A stretch of 64,000 nt of DNA from Rhodococcus sp. 1163 (GCF_002091985.1 NZ_MKKX01000024.1:122742-186741), one strand, 5' to 3'. Shown: positions 1 through 10,010, counted from the first letter of the stretch. Notes: generated from the sequence alone by a model not told the origin. A program made the numbers and translations.

Positions 1-1
1 C

Positions 2-358
2 GATATTGTCGCCGAGCGTGTTGCGGGGTTACGCGAGCGCAGAGATCTGCTCGTCTCCCGGGTGGCTACCCAGTTGCCCGACTGGACATTTCGCGTTCCC
101 GATGGGGGATTGTCGCTGTGGTGCGGACTGCCGCAGGGGTTGTCCTCGCAGGATCTGGTTCGTCGTGCGGCCACCCGCGATCTGCTTCTCGTCTCGGGAA
201 CCAGATTTGGAACCGGCTATGCCTTCGACGACAGGCTGCGCATTCCCTTCACCCGATCCGCTTCGGAAATCGTTGCGGCGGTGGACGTACTGGCCAAGGT
301 GGTAACAGGAGATGTCGGCCTGCGGGCCGACGCGCCTGCCGTCGAGCACATCGTCTGA
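2..358 (+). CDS. MocR-type PLP-dependent transcriptional regulator, C-terminal part only
   Basis: Only the last 118 codons are in the window; the frame is open from base 2 and ends with TGA at 356-358. The segment PDGGLSLW (about residues 33-40 of the fragment) and the following LP...GLSSQDLVRRA are typical of the end of the aminotransferase-like domain of MocR/PdxR regulators, which join a GntR-type winged helix to a fold type I PLP domain. The PLP lysine and DNA-binding domain lie outside the window, so the target is unknown. A plain class I aminotransferase is the alternative. The gene is convergent with the next one. Confidence 0.6.
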   Translation, partial: DIVAERVAGLRERRDLLVSRVATQLPDWTFRVPDGGLSLWCGLPQGLSSQDLVRRAATRDLLLVSGTRFGTGYAFDDRLRIPFTRSASEIVAAVDVLAKVVTGDVGLRADAPAVEHIV

Positions 359-365
359 AGTTGTT

Positions 366-665
366 CTACCCCAGATCGAAGCGGGCAGTTCGCAGGTCGA
401 CACGGCCGTCGCGAATCTCGACTCCCTCACCCTGTAGTTCGGCGAGTTGCCGTGTCGCCAGATGCGCGGCCGGTCTTCCGTCGGCGGGCACGACGCGGTG
501 CCAAGGCAGGTCCGCCGAGTCGGTGCGCATGATCCACCCGACGGTTCGAGGACTCGACAATCCTGCGGCCGCTGCGATATCGCCGTAGGTCACAACCCTT
601 CCCGGCGGAACCGAGGCAACGATCTCGCGTACCCGCTCGACGTGTTCCTCCGTGATCGCAGCCAT
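366..665 (-). CDS. Alkyltransferase-like protein (ATL), MGMT fold without catalytic cysteine
   Basis: A 99-residue protein with the winged-helix DNA-binding domain of O6-alkylguanine-DNA alkyltransferases (GRVVTYGDIAAAAGLSSPR, RTVGWIMR). The alkyl-acceptor motif PCHRV is replaced by PWHRV (residues 54-58, Trp55), so it cannot accept an alkyl group. By family knowledge ATL proteins bind O6-alkylguanine, flip it out and direct nucleotide excision repair to it. Its ATG directly abuts the TAG of the alpha/beta hydrolase gene (TAGATG), so the two are probably co-transcribed. The same neighbours (Rv3203-Rv3204) flank AdnAB in mycobacteria. Confidence 0.85.
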   Translation of the reverse strand: MAAITEEHVERVREIVASVPPGRVVTYGDIAAAAGLSSPRTVGWIMRTDSADLPWHRVVPADGRPAAHLATRQLAELQGEGVEIRDGRVDLRTARFDLG

Positions 666-1451
666 CTACAGCAATTCGAGGACCAACTTGGCAACCTCTT
701 TGGGTTTCGCCTGGGCCACCATGTGATTGCAATCCAACTGGACAAGAGTGAGATTCTCGCCCAATTGCGCGCGGAATGCGGCCTTCAGTTCCTTGCTGAC
801 GTACGGCGGCTGCACCCGCTTTGCCTGCACGACGACGGTCGGTGTATCCGTCGGCGGTACCACTAGCGGCCTGGCCAGTTCGCCCCAGGACGCGACTATT
901 GCTGCGGTGGATATCCGCCACTTGACTCGGCCGTTGTCCATCGTCTCGAGGTGCTGTTCGACCTCGAGATCGAGTAGCGCCTGCGGTACATCGGCCCATG
1001 CACCGTTGATCTTCTCGGCTTTTGCTTCCTCGGCGTCCGTGTAGTCGGAATGCACCGCAGTCAGCTCTGCCACGTCGAGCAGGTCGACGGGGTCGAGTTC
1101 GATCGCGGGATCGAGCAGAACGAGCCCGCGGACGAGCTCGGGGTGCTTCACGGCAAGGTGGACCGCCAACGCACACCCGTACGAATGGCCGATGACGAGA
1201 ACAGGACCGTGGGCATGGCTGTCGAGAAGCATCTTGAGCCCATCGACCTGCGCACCGATATCCCACGGCGGCGTCCAAGGCGAACGGCCGTGGCCGATCA
1301 GGTCTGGCGCGAGCATCCGGACCTGCGGAAGATAATTGTCGGCAAGGTCACCCCAGCGAGCACCGTGGCCGGTCATCCCATGGATTGCGAGGACCTCGGG
1401 TCCGGTGTCCGGGCCGTACTGGTGAAAGTTCAATTCTGGCACTGCTGACAC
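666..1451 (-). CDS. Alpha/beta hydrolase (LipV-like)
   Basis: A 261-residue single-domain alpha/beta hydrolase. Visible elements are the oxyanion strand HGMTGHGARW (about 24-33), the nucleophile elbow GHSYG (88-92, Ser90), LLDPAIELDP in the acid region, and a C-terminal His in the CNHMV segment. I chose GTG at 1449-1451 because the family fold starts just after it (PELNFHQYGP); the upstream extension of the frame has no homologous look and would overlap the divergent helicase gene. The substrate is unknown; position suggests the LipV (Rv3203) orthologue, an esterase family. It sits directly upstream of the ATL gene on the same strand. Confidence 0.8.
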   Translation of the reverse strand: MSAVPELNFHQYGPDTGPEVLAIHGMTGHGARWGDLADNYLPQVRMLAPDLIGHGRSPWTPPWDIGAQVDGLKMLLDSHAHGPVLVIGHSYGCALAVHLAVKHPELVRGLVLLDPAIELDPVDLLDVAELTAVHSDYTDAEEAKAEKINGAWADVPQALLDLEVEQHLETMDNGRVKWRISTAAIVASWGELARPLVVPPTDTPTVVVQAKRVQPPYVSKELKAAFRAQLGENLTLVQLDCNHMVAQAKPKEVAKLVLELL

Positions 1452-1553
1452 TATGCCGCATCGCGGCCCGACCCACATCACGTGGACGAGAAACCGAGCA
1501 TCGAACACGCGGCGGGTGAGGGTCTGTCGGTGGCGCATGATCGAATCGAATCC

Positions 1554-4500
1554 ATGACTACGGCGAATCCGAGCGGAGTACCGACCATCAGCGGCGGCGG
1601 TACCACCACACTCGTTCGGGCGCCCAAGGTGAAGTCCCCTCGCCGGATCTGGACCGGGCCCGCTGTCCGTCTTCTTGTCAGCGATGAGAATGCGGCCCAA
1701 GCCGCTTCGACCGGATCGCCCGGATGGAACCCGTGGCAAGTCCTCGGTGGCCCGGGTACGGGAAAAACCGCGCTGGTCGCCGACTACGCGGTGTCACGGA
1801 TCGAGCGAGGCGACCCAGAGTCGGTACTGGTCTTGACACAATCGAAGCGCGCTGCCACCGCGGTCCGGGAAGAAATAACTGCTGGACTGTTCGCCGGGGA
1901 GCGGGCACCACGTGCAACTCGTGAGCCACTGGTTCGGACCGTTCACTCGTATGCCTTCGCCGTTCTCCGCCTGCAGGCAGCCATCTACGGCAATCCGCCA
2001 CCACGCTTGCTCACCGGCGCCGAGCAGGACGCAGTGGTTCGAGAGATGTTGCGGGGAGACATCGAAGACGGGGCCGCTGATTGGCCCGAGCGCGTGCGTC
2101 CTGCTCTCGGCATGTCGGGATTCGTCACCGCGGTTCGTGACCTGATGCTCCGCTCGGCCGAGCGTGGCCTCGGCCCGGAAGATCTCGTCAAGCTCGGGCG
2201 TCGGCACACCCGCCCCGAGTGGGTCGCAGTCGGAAAGTTCGCAGCCAGGTACGAGCAGTCGATGTTGCTGCGCGGTGCTGTCGGGGTAGAAGCAGCGGGA
2301 GCGACGGCACCTGGCCTCGATGCTGCCGAGCTCATCGGCAGCGCACTCATGGCGTTCGCCACCGACCCCGAGTTACTGGCGTCGGAGCGCGCTCGGATCA
2401 GACATCTCGTGGTGGACGATGCCCAACATCTGGACCCCCAGGCGGCGCAGCTGGTTCGTCTCATCGGCATCAACACCGAGAGCACTGTCATCGCCGGAGA
2501 TCCGGACCAGTCCGTGTTCACATTCCGCGGTGCCGATCCGTCGTTCGTCGCCGATCTCGCCGAGCCTGGTTCGGAGCGACGGATCGTCCTCGATCGAAAC
2601 TTCCGCAGCAGCAGCGAGATTGGCGAGATCACCGGACCGATCGCGGGCAGGCTCTCCGGGACAGGGAGACACCGAGGTGCCGAAGCGGTGGGAGAGCCAC
2701 GATACGGTGCAACTCGCACCCTCGTGCAGACCCTGCCGTCAGTGGCCAAGGAAGCGGCACTCATCGCCGACACCATGCGAAGAGCGCATCTCGACAACGG
2801 AATGCCCTGGTCGGACATGGCCGTCGTAGTGCGATCCGTGCCCAGGACGATTGCGCCACTGCGACGGGCGTTGCAGTCCGCGGGTGTACCGATCGTCACC
2901 CCTGCCTCCGAAATTCCCGTCCATCGGCAACACGGGGCGGTCGGTCTGCTGCTCGTGCTGCGTGCGATCGTCGACGAATCCTTCGACGGCGAAGACGCTT
3001 TGGCATTGTTGTCCGGCCCGATCGGCGGTGCGGATCCGGTGAGCCTGCGCCGGTTGCGCCGCGGAATACGCCGTATCGAGCTTTCCTCGGGAGGCGAACG
3101 CGACTCCGCCGAACTGCTGCGCTCCGTGATCGTCGAGGCTGCACAACCCCCTGAGTCTGCACAACCGACTGACTCCGACGACCGCGACGCGTCGGCCCGT
3201 CCCAGTGCCCGCTTTGTCGCAGCGTTGTCCGATGTCGAATCCGCGCCGCTGCGCAAGGTACTCGGTGTCGTCCGTAAAGCGTCCGCGCGTCGAGGTCGCG
3301 GAGTCGAGGACGTGCTGTGGGCAGCGTGGCAGGCATCGGGGTTGGAGAGGCGCTGGGCCGCCAGTTCGACGCGGGGTGGATCCACTGGTGCGCAGGCCGA
3401 TCGGGATCTCGATGCCGTCGTCGCGTTGTTCGAATCAGCCGCCTCGTATGTCGACCGGTTACCCCAGGCGGGACTCTCAGGGTTCGTCGATTACATCTCC
3501 GGACAGCAGATTTCGACGTCCAACTCCATCCGTTCGACCGTGCAACCCGATGCGGTCACGGTGCTGAGTGCGCACTCGGCAGCTGGTCGGGAGTGGGAAC
3601 TGGTCGCTGTCGCGGGCGTTCAGGAAGGTTTGTGGCCGGGTCTGCGCTCGCGGGGAAGTCTTCTCGGTACCGAGGCCCTGGTCGACCTCGCTGCCGGAAT
3701 CGCCGATGCCGGCGAGCTCATCGATGACAAGCTGTCGAAGACCGCACCCCTGCTGGCAGCGGAACGCAAGCTGTTTCTCCTCGCCTGCTCCCGCGCGCGG
3801 TCGGTGCTACTGGTGACCGCCGTGGATTCGAGTACCGGAGACACCGATCTGGTGAGGTCCCGGTTCATCGACGAGCTCCAGGGGCGGGGAGAGCCGGACC
3901 TCGATGCGCCCCACACCCCGCCGGCATACGTGTCCGGTCGCATCCTGGCACTGCCGATGCTCGTCGCCGAATTACGCAGCGCGGTATGCGATCCGATTGT
4001 CGCAGAACAGGATCCAGCCAAACACGAGCGGGCTGCGCAGCAACTTGCTCGGCTGGCACGGGCGGGTGTCAAAGGGGCGGACCCAAAAGAGTGGTTCGGT
4101 ATCGGTGGAGTCAGTACCGACTCTCCGCTGTGGACCATCGAAGACGGGCCGGTACCGCTCTCACCCTCCACGGTCGAGCAGCTCACCACGTGCCCTCTGC
4201 GTTGGATGCTCGATCGGCACGGCGGAAACGACGGCGCCAATTCGCACGCCGTCACCGGCACCCTGGTGCATACCCTCGTGCAGGCTGTGGCAGGCAAGAT
4301 GCCACCGGAACAGGTTCGGCGGGCACTCGAAACTGCCTGGGATGGCGTGGACTTGGGCTCACAATGGTATTCGCGCCACGAGCTGCAAAGAACCGAAGCC
4401 ATGTTGAATACCTTCGAGGCATGGCTTCGCGGTACTCGCGGCGAACTCACCGAAATAGGCGTCGAAGTCCAGGTCGAGGGAATCCTGGAGTCACGGTCCG

Positions 4501-4934
4501 AAGGAGAGCCGTCGGTTGCTCTCCGCGGACGGATCGACAGACTCGAGCGTGATGCCGACGGACGGCCCGTGATCATCGACGTCAAGACTGCCAAAACCGT
4601 GATGTCGAAAGAAGACGCCCGCAGACATAGTCAGCTCGCGACGTATCAGGTCGCCGCCGCGGCGGGTGCCATCGAAGGTGAGCCTGCGGGAGAACCCGGG
4701 GGAGCGCGATTGGTGTTCGTGGCCAAATCCCACAACAAGGATGGGGCGACGCAGCGAATCCAGCCGGCACCGACACCGGAGATCCTCGAGGAATGGCGAA
4801 ATGCCGTGCACGAGGCCGCGTCCGCGACACAGGGGCCGACGTTCGTCGCGTTCGTCAACGACGGGTGTCGACACTGCCCCGTGAAATCGAGTTGCCCAGC
4901 GCACGAGACCGGCAGACAGGTGACCGACCGATGA
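1554..4934 (+). CDS. adnA: AdnA-type helicase-nuclease subunit of the AdnAB DNA end-resection complex
   Basis: A 1126-residue UvrD-like SF1 motor fused to a RecB-family nuclease. Walker A is GGPGTGKT (65-72). Motif II reads DDAQ (288-291) instead of DE(Y/C)Q, a sign of a weakened ATPase. The nuclease carries GRID (Asp995) and DVK (Asp1009, Lys1011). Four cysteines, C880 and C1105-x2-C1108-x5-C1114, match the AddB/AdnA pattern for a 4Fe-4S cluster locking the nuclease domain. The first ATG compatible with family length is at 1554. Its TGA overlaps the ATG of adnB (ATGA). In mycobacteria AdnA and AdnB form a heterodimer that resects double-strand breaks; order and neighbours agree. Confidence 0.9.
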   Translation: MTTANPSGVPTISGGGTTTLVRAPKVKSPRRIWTGPAVRLLVSDENAAQAASTGSPGWNPWQVLGGPGTGKTALVADYAVSRIERGDPESVLVLTQSKRAATAVREEITAGLFAGERAPRATREPLVRTVHSYAFAVLRLQAAIYGNPPPRLLTGAEQDAVVREMLRGDIEDGAADWPERVRPALGMSGFVTAVRDLMLRSAERGLGPEDLVKLGRRHTRPEWVAVGKFAARYEQSMLLRGAVGVEAAGATAPGLDAAELIGSALMAFATDPELLASERARIRHLVVDDAQHLDPQAAQLVRLIGINTESTVIAGDPDQSVFTFRGADPSFVADLAEPGSERRIVLDRNFRSSSEIGEITGPIAGRLSGTGRHRGAEAVGEPRYGATRTLVQTLPSVAKEAALIADTMRRAHLDNGMPWSDMAVVVRSVPRTIAPLRRALQSAGVPIVTPASEIPVHRQHGAVGLLLVLRAIVDESFDGEDALALLSGPIGGADPVSLRRLRRGIRRIELSSGGERDSAELLRSVIVEAAQPPESAQPTDSDDRDASARPSARFVAALSDVESAPLRKVLGVVRKASARRGRGVEDVLWAAWQASGLERRWAASSTRGGSTGAQADRDLDAVVALFESAASYVDRLPQAGLSGFVDYISGQQISTSNSIRSTVQPDAVTVLSAHSAAGREWELVAVAGVQEGLWPGLRSRGSLLGTEALVDLAAGIADAGELIDDKLSKTAPLLAAERKLFLLACSRARSVLLVTAVDSSTGDTDLVRSRFIDELQGRGEPDLDAPHTPPAYVSGRILALPMLVAELRSAVCDPIVAEQDPAKHERAAQQLARLARAGVKGADPKEWFGIGGVSTDSPLWTIEDGPVPLSPSTVEQLTTCPLRWMLDRHGGNDGANSHAVTGTLVHTLVQAVAGKMPPEQVRRALETAWDGVDLGSQWYSRHELQRTEAMLNTFEAWLRGTRGELTEIGVEVQVEGILESRSEGEPSVALRGRIDRLERDADGRPVIIDVKTAKTVMSKEDARRHSQLATYQVAAAAGAIEGEPAGEPGGARLVFVAKSHNKDGATQRIQPAPTPEILEEWRNAVHEAASATQGPTFVAFVNDGCRHCPVKSSCPAHETGRQVTDR

Positions 4935-7900
4935 TGGCTCGTCCCAAGAATCGGGCTCCGATCGACGTCGGTTCGGCTCGGATCGATCCGATCGAATTGG
5001 CGAGCGCTCTCGGTCAGAAGCATCCACCGACACCTGAACAAGCCGCTGTCATCGCATCTGCGTTCGGACCGACACTCGTGGTCGCGGGAGCCGGCGCCGG
5101 TAAGACCGAAACGATGGCGGCCCGAGTGGTGTGGATGGTGGCCAACGGCTTCGTGGACCCGGACAGCGTCCTCGGGCTCACCTTCACCAGAAAGGCTGCC
5201 CAGCAACTGACGTCGAGAATCCGAGCCCGCCTGGCGCGGCTGGCCGGATCGGATGTCGTGCGTGCACTCGACCCCAGTCTGCAGCTGCGCGACCGTATCG
5301 TGAGCGGAGAACCGGAGGTCAGCACCTATCACTCGTACGCCGGACGATTGTTGACCGAACACGGACTCCTGTTGCCGATCGAGCCTTCTGCCACGTTGCT
5401 CTCGGAGACCGAACTGTGGCAACTCGCCCACCGCGTCGTCAGCACCTGGGACGGCGAACTCGATACCGACCGCAACCCGACGTCGATCACCGAGACCGTG
5501 CTGGCGCTGTCGGGGCAACTCGCCGAGCACCTTGTCGATCCCGATGATTTGCGACAGGCGCACACCGATCTGGACAAGCTCGTGCATACTCTCGCGCCAG
5601 GTGCTGGTCAGCGCGGCGGACCCACTAAAGAACTTCTCGACATTCTCGATGCGCAACATAAGCGAGTTGCGTTGTTGCCCCTAGTGAACCGTCTCGCCGA
5701 GACACTTCGACGTGAGGGGGCACTCGACTTCGGGAGTCAGATGTCCATGGCTGCACGAGTGGCCGCTGAGCATCCCGAGGTAGGCCGATCCGAGCGGGAA
5801 CGATTCCGCTTGGTGCTGCTCGACGAATACCAGGACACCGGGCACGCTCAAAGAGTCTTGCTGTCTTCACTGTTCGGAGGAGGTTCCGATTCCACCCTTG
5901 CCCTGACAGCAGTGGGAGATCCGATGCAGTCGATCTACGGCTGGCGTGGTGCTTCGGCGGCCAACCTTCCGCGTTTCGCGACGGATTTTCCGTTGGTGGG
6001 AGGTGCACCTGCCCCGCGGCTCGAGCTCTCGACCAGTTGGCGCAACCCACCGGAGGCGCTCGAGCTGGCCAACCTCGTCACGGCGCCGCTCCGGCAAACA
6101 GGAGTCAGTGTGGCGACACTTCGCGCCCGACCGGGGGCCACACCTGGTGATGTTCGATTGACGGTCACCGACACAGTGCTCAGTGAACGTGAGTGGGTGG
6201 GCGATCGGATAGCAGCGGAGTATCGGGCCGCTGCAGAGAACGGACGCACGCCCCCCACAGCGGCGGTACTGGTGCGGCGCAACGCGGACGCCGAACCGAT
6301 TGCCGAGGTTCTGCGTGAACGAGGCCTCCCGGTGGAGGTCGTGGGGCTCGGCGGCTTGCTCCACATCCCCGAAGTCGCCGACGTGATCGCGATGCTCAGG
6401 GTCGTGGCCGATCCGTTGGCAGGGAGCGCAGCAATGCGAATTCTCACCGGGTCCCGCTGGCAAATCGGTGCCGCGGACCTTCGTGCGCTTTCTCGCCGGG
6501 CCAGAGAACTGGGCATCAGGTCCGGCTATGGGGCAGTAGGACGCGTCGAGGATGCCGCCGAACTGGATGCTGCGCTCGGGAGCTCGTTGCCCGGCGAGCA
6601 CTCCGAAGATGCGGGTCTGGCGGACGCAATCGCCGATCCAGGCCCGGCAGAGCACTATTCGGAGGTCGGCCGACGACGTATCACTGCACTCGCAGCAGAG
6701 CTGCACACGTTGCGTGACCGTATCGGTCAGCCGTTGACCGAGCTCGTCGCAGACATCGAACGGCTGATGGGAATCGGGACCGAGGCTCAGGCGCGCACAC
6801 CGTTCGCAACCGGTGGAGACGTCGGCCGGGAACATCTCGACGAGTTCGCCGGTGTCGTTGCTGATTACGCAGACAACCCCAAGGCGACGATTACAGGGTT
6901 TCTTTCGTTCCTCTCGGCCGCGGAAACAGTCGAGAACGGTTTGGCTCCCGGCGAGGTCGAGGTGTCTCCACATCGCGTGCAGGTGCTCACGGTGCACTCG
7001 GCGAAGGGGTTGGAATGGGAAGTCGTTGCTGTCCCTCATGTCTCGAAAGGGGTGTTCCCGTCGTCGACTGCGTCGTCGACCTGGCTCGGCGCAATGGCCG
7101 AGCTGCCGCCTGCCCTCCGGGGAGACAGAGCGCTCGATGCGGAGGGTTCCGACGGTGTGCCCGTGTTGGATCTGAGTGAGCTTTACACCAGGAAGGATCT
7201 CCAGGAAGCTGTCGGTCGGCACAAGGACGCGCTGGCACGTCGCCGTCTCGCCGAGGATCGACGATTGTTCTACGTTGCGCTTACCCGAACGGAGCGCGCG
7301 CTGTTCGTTTCCGGCCACCAGTGGGACGAGAGCAGTTCCAAGCCTCGTGGTCCGTCCCCGTTCCTGGACGAGCTGAAGAAGTTCGTCGACGAGTCCGCCG
7401 TCACAGGATCCGAGCCGGTTGCGGTGATCGACGGATGGGCTCCAGCACCCGAAAGCGGTACCACCAATCCGCTGAGCGCAGAACCGCATTCAGCGATCTG
7501 GCCACGCGACCCACTCGGTGCACGTCGCCCTGCCGTGGAGAACGGTGCGCGATCGGTGATCGCGGCGCTTTCGGCATCAACGTCGCAGCATGAGGCGGAG
7601 CCAGATAGCCTCGCAGATCCTGAGGATTGGGCCGCCGATGTGGATGCCCTCCTGGCCGAACGCGAGGAGCGCTTTCACCCGGCAGTGACCGTTGCGTTGC
7701 CCGAGAATCTTTCGGTGAGCCAATTGGTCGACCTCGCCGCAGATCCCGATGCGTTGGCCGAACGGCTCCGACGACCGCTACCGTTCCCGCCGAACCCACT
7801 CGCGCGGCGCGGGACAGCCTTTCACGCGTGGATCGAACGGCGTTTCGGGGCAACTCGATTGCTCGACCTGGACGAACTTCCAGGCTCTGCGGACAACGGC

Positions 7901-8335
7901 GCGGCGGCCGACATCGATCTGGAGACTCTGCAGCACGCGTTTCTCGCGTCCGATTGGGCGCTCCGGAGCCCGATCGAAGTCGAGGTTCCCTTCGAAACAT
8001 CTGTCGCGGGCACAGTTCTGCGCGGTCGCATCGATGCGGTGTTCGCCGATTCGGACGGAGGCTGGACGGTCATCGATTGGAAGACCGGAAAGGAACCGAC
8101 AGCCACCGAAGAGGAGTCGGTGGTCATGCAGCTGGCGGCCTATCGAATTGCCTGGGCCGAATTGATGTCCGCTGCGCGCCCCGAATCGGACCCTGTCCCG
8201 CTCGACAAGGTTCGTGCGGCGTTCCACTACGTGCGCAGCGGCCGTACTGTCGCCCCGAGTGACCTGCCGGATGTCAAGACGCTCGCCGCGCTCATAGACG
8301 GAACCGCGCACGTGGAATTGGGCAGTGAGGCATAG
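4931..8335 (+). CDS. adnB: AdnB-type helicase-nuclease subunit of AdnAB
   Basis: A 1134-residue SF1 helicase with C-terminal nuclease. It has a Q-motif (PPTPEQAAVI, about 32-41), Walker A GAGAGKT (53-59), an intact motif II DEYQD (298-302), the QSIYGWRGA motif and a late VALTRTERALFVSG motif VI. The nuclease site reads GRID (Asp1035) and DWK (Asp1049, Lys1051). No cysteine cluster is seen, unlike the partner. By homology this is the lead ATP-driven motor of the AdnAB resection machine. The start is the ATG at 4931 overlapping the adnA stop by 4 bp, which implies translational coupling and matched stoichiometry. Confidence 0.92.
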   Translation: MMARPKNRAPIDVGSARIDPIELASALGQKHPPTPEQAAVIASAFGPTLVVAGAGAGKTETMAARVVWMVANGFVDPDSVLGLTFTRKAAQQLTSRIRARLARLAGSDVVRALDPSLQLRDRIVSGEPEVSTYHSYAGRLLTEHGLLLPIEPSATLLSETELWQLAHRVVSTWDGELDTDRNPTSITETVLALSGQLAEHLVDPDDLRQAHTDLDKLVHTLAPGAGQRGGPTKELLDILDAQHKRVALLPLVNRLAETLRREGALDFGSQMSMAARVAAEHPEVGRSERERFRLVLLDEYQDTGHAQRVLLSSLFGGGSDSTLALTAVGDPMQSIYGWRGASAANLPRFATDFPLVGGAPAPRLELSTSWRNPPEALELANLVTAPLRQTGVSVATLRARPGATPGDVRLTVTDTVLSEREWVGDRIAAEYRAAAENGRTPPTAAVLVRRNADAEPIAEVLRERGLPVEVVGLGGLLHIPEVADVIAMLRVVADPLAGSAAMRILTGSRWQIGAADLRALSRRARELGIRSGYGAVGRVEDAAELDAALGSSLPGEHSEDAGLADAIADPGPAEHYSEVGRRRITALAAELHTLRDRIGQPLTELVADIERLMGIGTEAQARTPFATGGDVGREHLDEFAGVVADYADNPKATITGFLSFLSAAETVENGLAPGEVEVSPHRVQVLTVHSAKGLEWEVVAVPHVSKGVFPSSTASSTWLGAMAELPPALRGDRALDAEGSDGVPVLDLSELYTRKDLQEAVGRHKDALARRRLAEDRRLFYVALTRTERALFVSGHQWDESSSKPRGPSPFLDELKKFVDESAVTGSEPVAVIDGWAPAPESGTTNPLSAEPHSAIWPRDPLGARRPAVENGARSVIAALSASTSQHEAEPDSLADPEDWAADVDALLAEREERFHPAVTVALPENLSVSQLVDLAADPDALAERLRRPLPFPPNPLARRGTAFHAWIERRFGATRLLDLDELPGSADNGAAADIDLETLQHAFLASDWALRSPIEVEVPFETSVAGTVLRGRIDAVFADSDGGWTVIDWKTGKEPTATEEESVVMQLAAYRIAWAELMSAARPESDPVPLDKVRAAFHYVRSGRTVAPSDLPDVKTLAALIDGTAHVELGSEA

Positions 8336-8349
8336 GCTTTCGACGCGAT

Positions 8350-8736
8350 CTAGGATGCGTTACGGCGCGCCTCCAGTGCTTGGGTCACCAACGGTATTTG
8401 AAGGGGGAGCCGGGCTATCAACGCAGCCTTGACCACGGGGGAGGTCTTCGGATTCTGGACATACCGTCGTGCAAGGTCGATGTTCGCGGGGAATAAGGCT
8501 ACGAAGAGCGCGGCGGCCAGTGCACCGCCGAGGCGTCTGGTCCGCGGCACCGCGAGCGTCGCGGCGACGGCGAGTTCGGCCACCCCCGATACCTGGGTGT
8601 AGGTCCGTGCTTTGCCCGGTAATGCAGCAGGAACCTGAATGTCGAAGTACTGGGGCGTAACGAAGTGGAGAACACCTGCGCCGCCCAATATCGCTGCGAG
8701 GCGGACTGCTGCAGCCTGGCTTTTGTGCTCGCTCAT
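8350..8736 (-). CDS. DoxX-like small membrane protein
   Basis: A 128-residue hydrophobic protein with about four membrane segments (for example AAILGGAGVLHFV near 14-26, VAELAVAATLAV near 52-63 and GGALAAALFVALFPANI near 70-86). The layout fits the DoxX/DoxD-like family of small inner-membrane proteins. The ATG at 8734-8736 begins MSEHKSQ; the longer frame upstream lacks family character. It is convergent with adnB, with only 14 bp between the stops. Function is not known; some relatives are linked to thiol redox balance. Confidence 0.7.
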   Translation of the reverse strand: MSEHKSQAAAVRLAAILGGAGVLHFVTPQYFDIQVPAALPGKARTYTQVSGVAELAVAATLAVPRTRRLGGALAAALFVALFPANIDLARRYVQNPKTSPVVKAALIARLPLQIPLVTQALEARRNAS

Positions 8737-8846
8737 GCATATACCGTCCCACACTGGTACGAGGGACACTCTCCGCAGCGGTACTACGAAGCACTCGAAC
8801 AGGGTTACGCTGCCAGCCGTGGATGACATCGACGTAGGTAGCCGAC

Positions 8847-9914
8847 GTGGCAGGTAGGCTACGAGCGCGTCTGAGCGCCGGGGACACGCTGACCGACAGA
8901 CCCGACTTTGCACTCGTGGGTGTACTTCGCGTGCCCGAACTACAGAGCAGTCCGTGGCGCGCAATCTACCGACGCATTCTGGTCGCACTGGCAGTGTTGC
9001 TTTTCGCGGCGTTGGTCGTATGGGTCGATCGTGACGGATACATAGACGCGCAGGGCGACGAACTCTCGTTCCTCGACTCCCTCTACTACGCAACCGTCTC
9101 GCTCTCCACGACCGGCTACGGTGACATCACACCGATCACGCCGTCGGCGCGACTGGTAAATATTCTCGTCCTCACGCCGCTACGAATCTTCTTCCTCATC
9201 TTGTTGGTCGGTACGACGCTCGCGGTACTCACCGAGCGCTCCCGGCAGGCATTCAAAATTCAGCGTTGGAGGCACAAAGTGCGCAATCACACCGTGGTCA
9301 TCGGCTTCGGAACCAAGGGCCGCACTGCTGTGGACGCCATGCTGGGTGACGGTGTCCCTGCGTCGGAGATCGTGGTGGTCGATACCGATCCAGCCGTGCT
9401 GGAATCGGCGTCGAGCATGGGGCTGGTGACCGTGCACGGTTCGGCCACCAAGTCCGATGTTCTGCGGTTGACCGGTGCTCAGCACGCGGCTGCGATCATC
9501 GTCGCCACCAACCGGGACGATACCGCGGTCCTGGTGACGCTGACTGCGCGCGAGATCGCGCCCAAAGCGAAGATCGTCGCGGCGATCAGGGAAGCAGAGA
9601 ACACCCACCTGCTGCGGCAATCAGGTGCCGACTCGGTGGTCGTGTCTTCCGAGACTGCGGGCAGACTGCTGGGAATCGCAACGACGACGCCGAACGTCGT
9701 GGAAATGATCGAGGATCTTCTGACTCCCGAGGCGGGCTTCGCCATCGCCGAACGTGAAGTCGAACGCGACGAGGTCGGGGGTTCTCCTCGCCACCTGACC
9801 GACATCGTTCTGGGGGTTGTCCGCAGCGGCAAGCTCTTCCGTGTCGGATCGCCCGAGGTCGATGCAGTCGAGGCGACCGACCGGTTGCTCTACATTCGTC
9901 GCGTCGGCGACTGA
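8847..9914 (+). CDS. Potassium channel with RCK (TrkA-N) domain
   Basis: A 355-residue two-TM potassium channel of the MthK/Kch type. TM1 is about residues 44-60, the pore helix and selectivity filter TTGYGD are at 88-93, and TM2 is about 104-126. A Rossmann RCK domain follows, with VVIGFGTKGR (G153-F-G-T-K-G158) and an acidic strand end VVVDTDP. The domain order is known to couple ligand or nucleotide binding to gating. GTG at 8847 is used. The position between adnB and nudC matches Rv3200c. Confidence 0.9.
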   Translation: MAGRLRARLSAGDTLTDRPDFALVGVLRVPELQSSPWRAIYRRILVALAVLLFAALVVWVDRDGYIDAQGDELSFLDSLYYATVSLSTTGYGDITPITPSARLVNILVLTPLRIFFLILLVGTTLAVLTERSRQAFKIQRWRHKVRNHTVVIGFGTKGRTAVDAMLGDGVPASEIVVVDTDPAVLESASSMGLVTVHGSATKSDVLRLTGAQHAAAIIVATNRDDTAVLVTLTAREIAPKAKIVAAIREAENTHLLRQSGADSVVVSSETAGRLLGIATTTPNVVEMIEDLLTPEAGFAIAEREVERDEVGGSPRHLTDIVLGVVRSGKLFRVGSPEVDAVEATDRLLYIRRVGD

Positions 9915-10010
9915 CGGCGAGATGTCGAGCACGCGAACCTGCGTAGTCGCTCGGCGTAGTCGCTCCAGTCCTACGGCAGGGTCCGATGCGTCCACGATAG
10001 TGTCGTCGTT

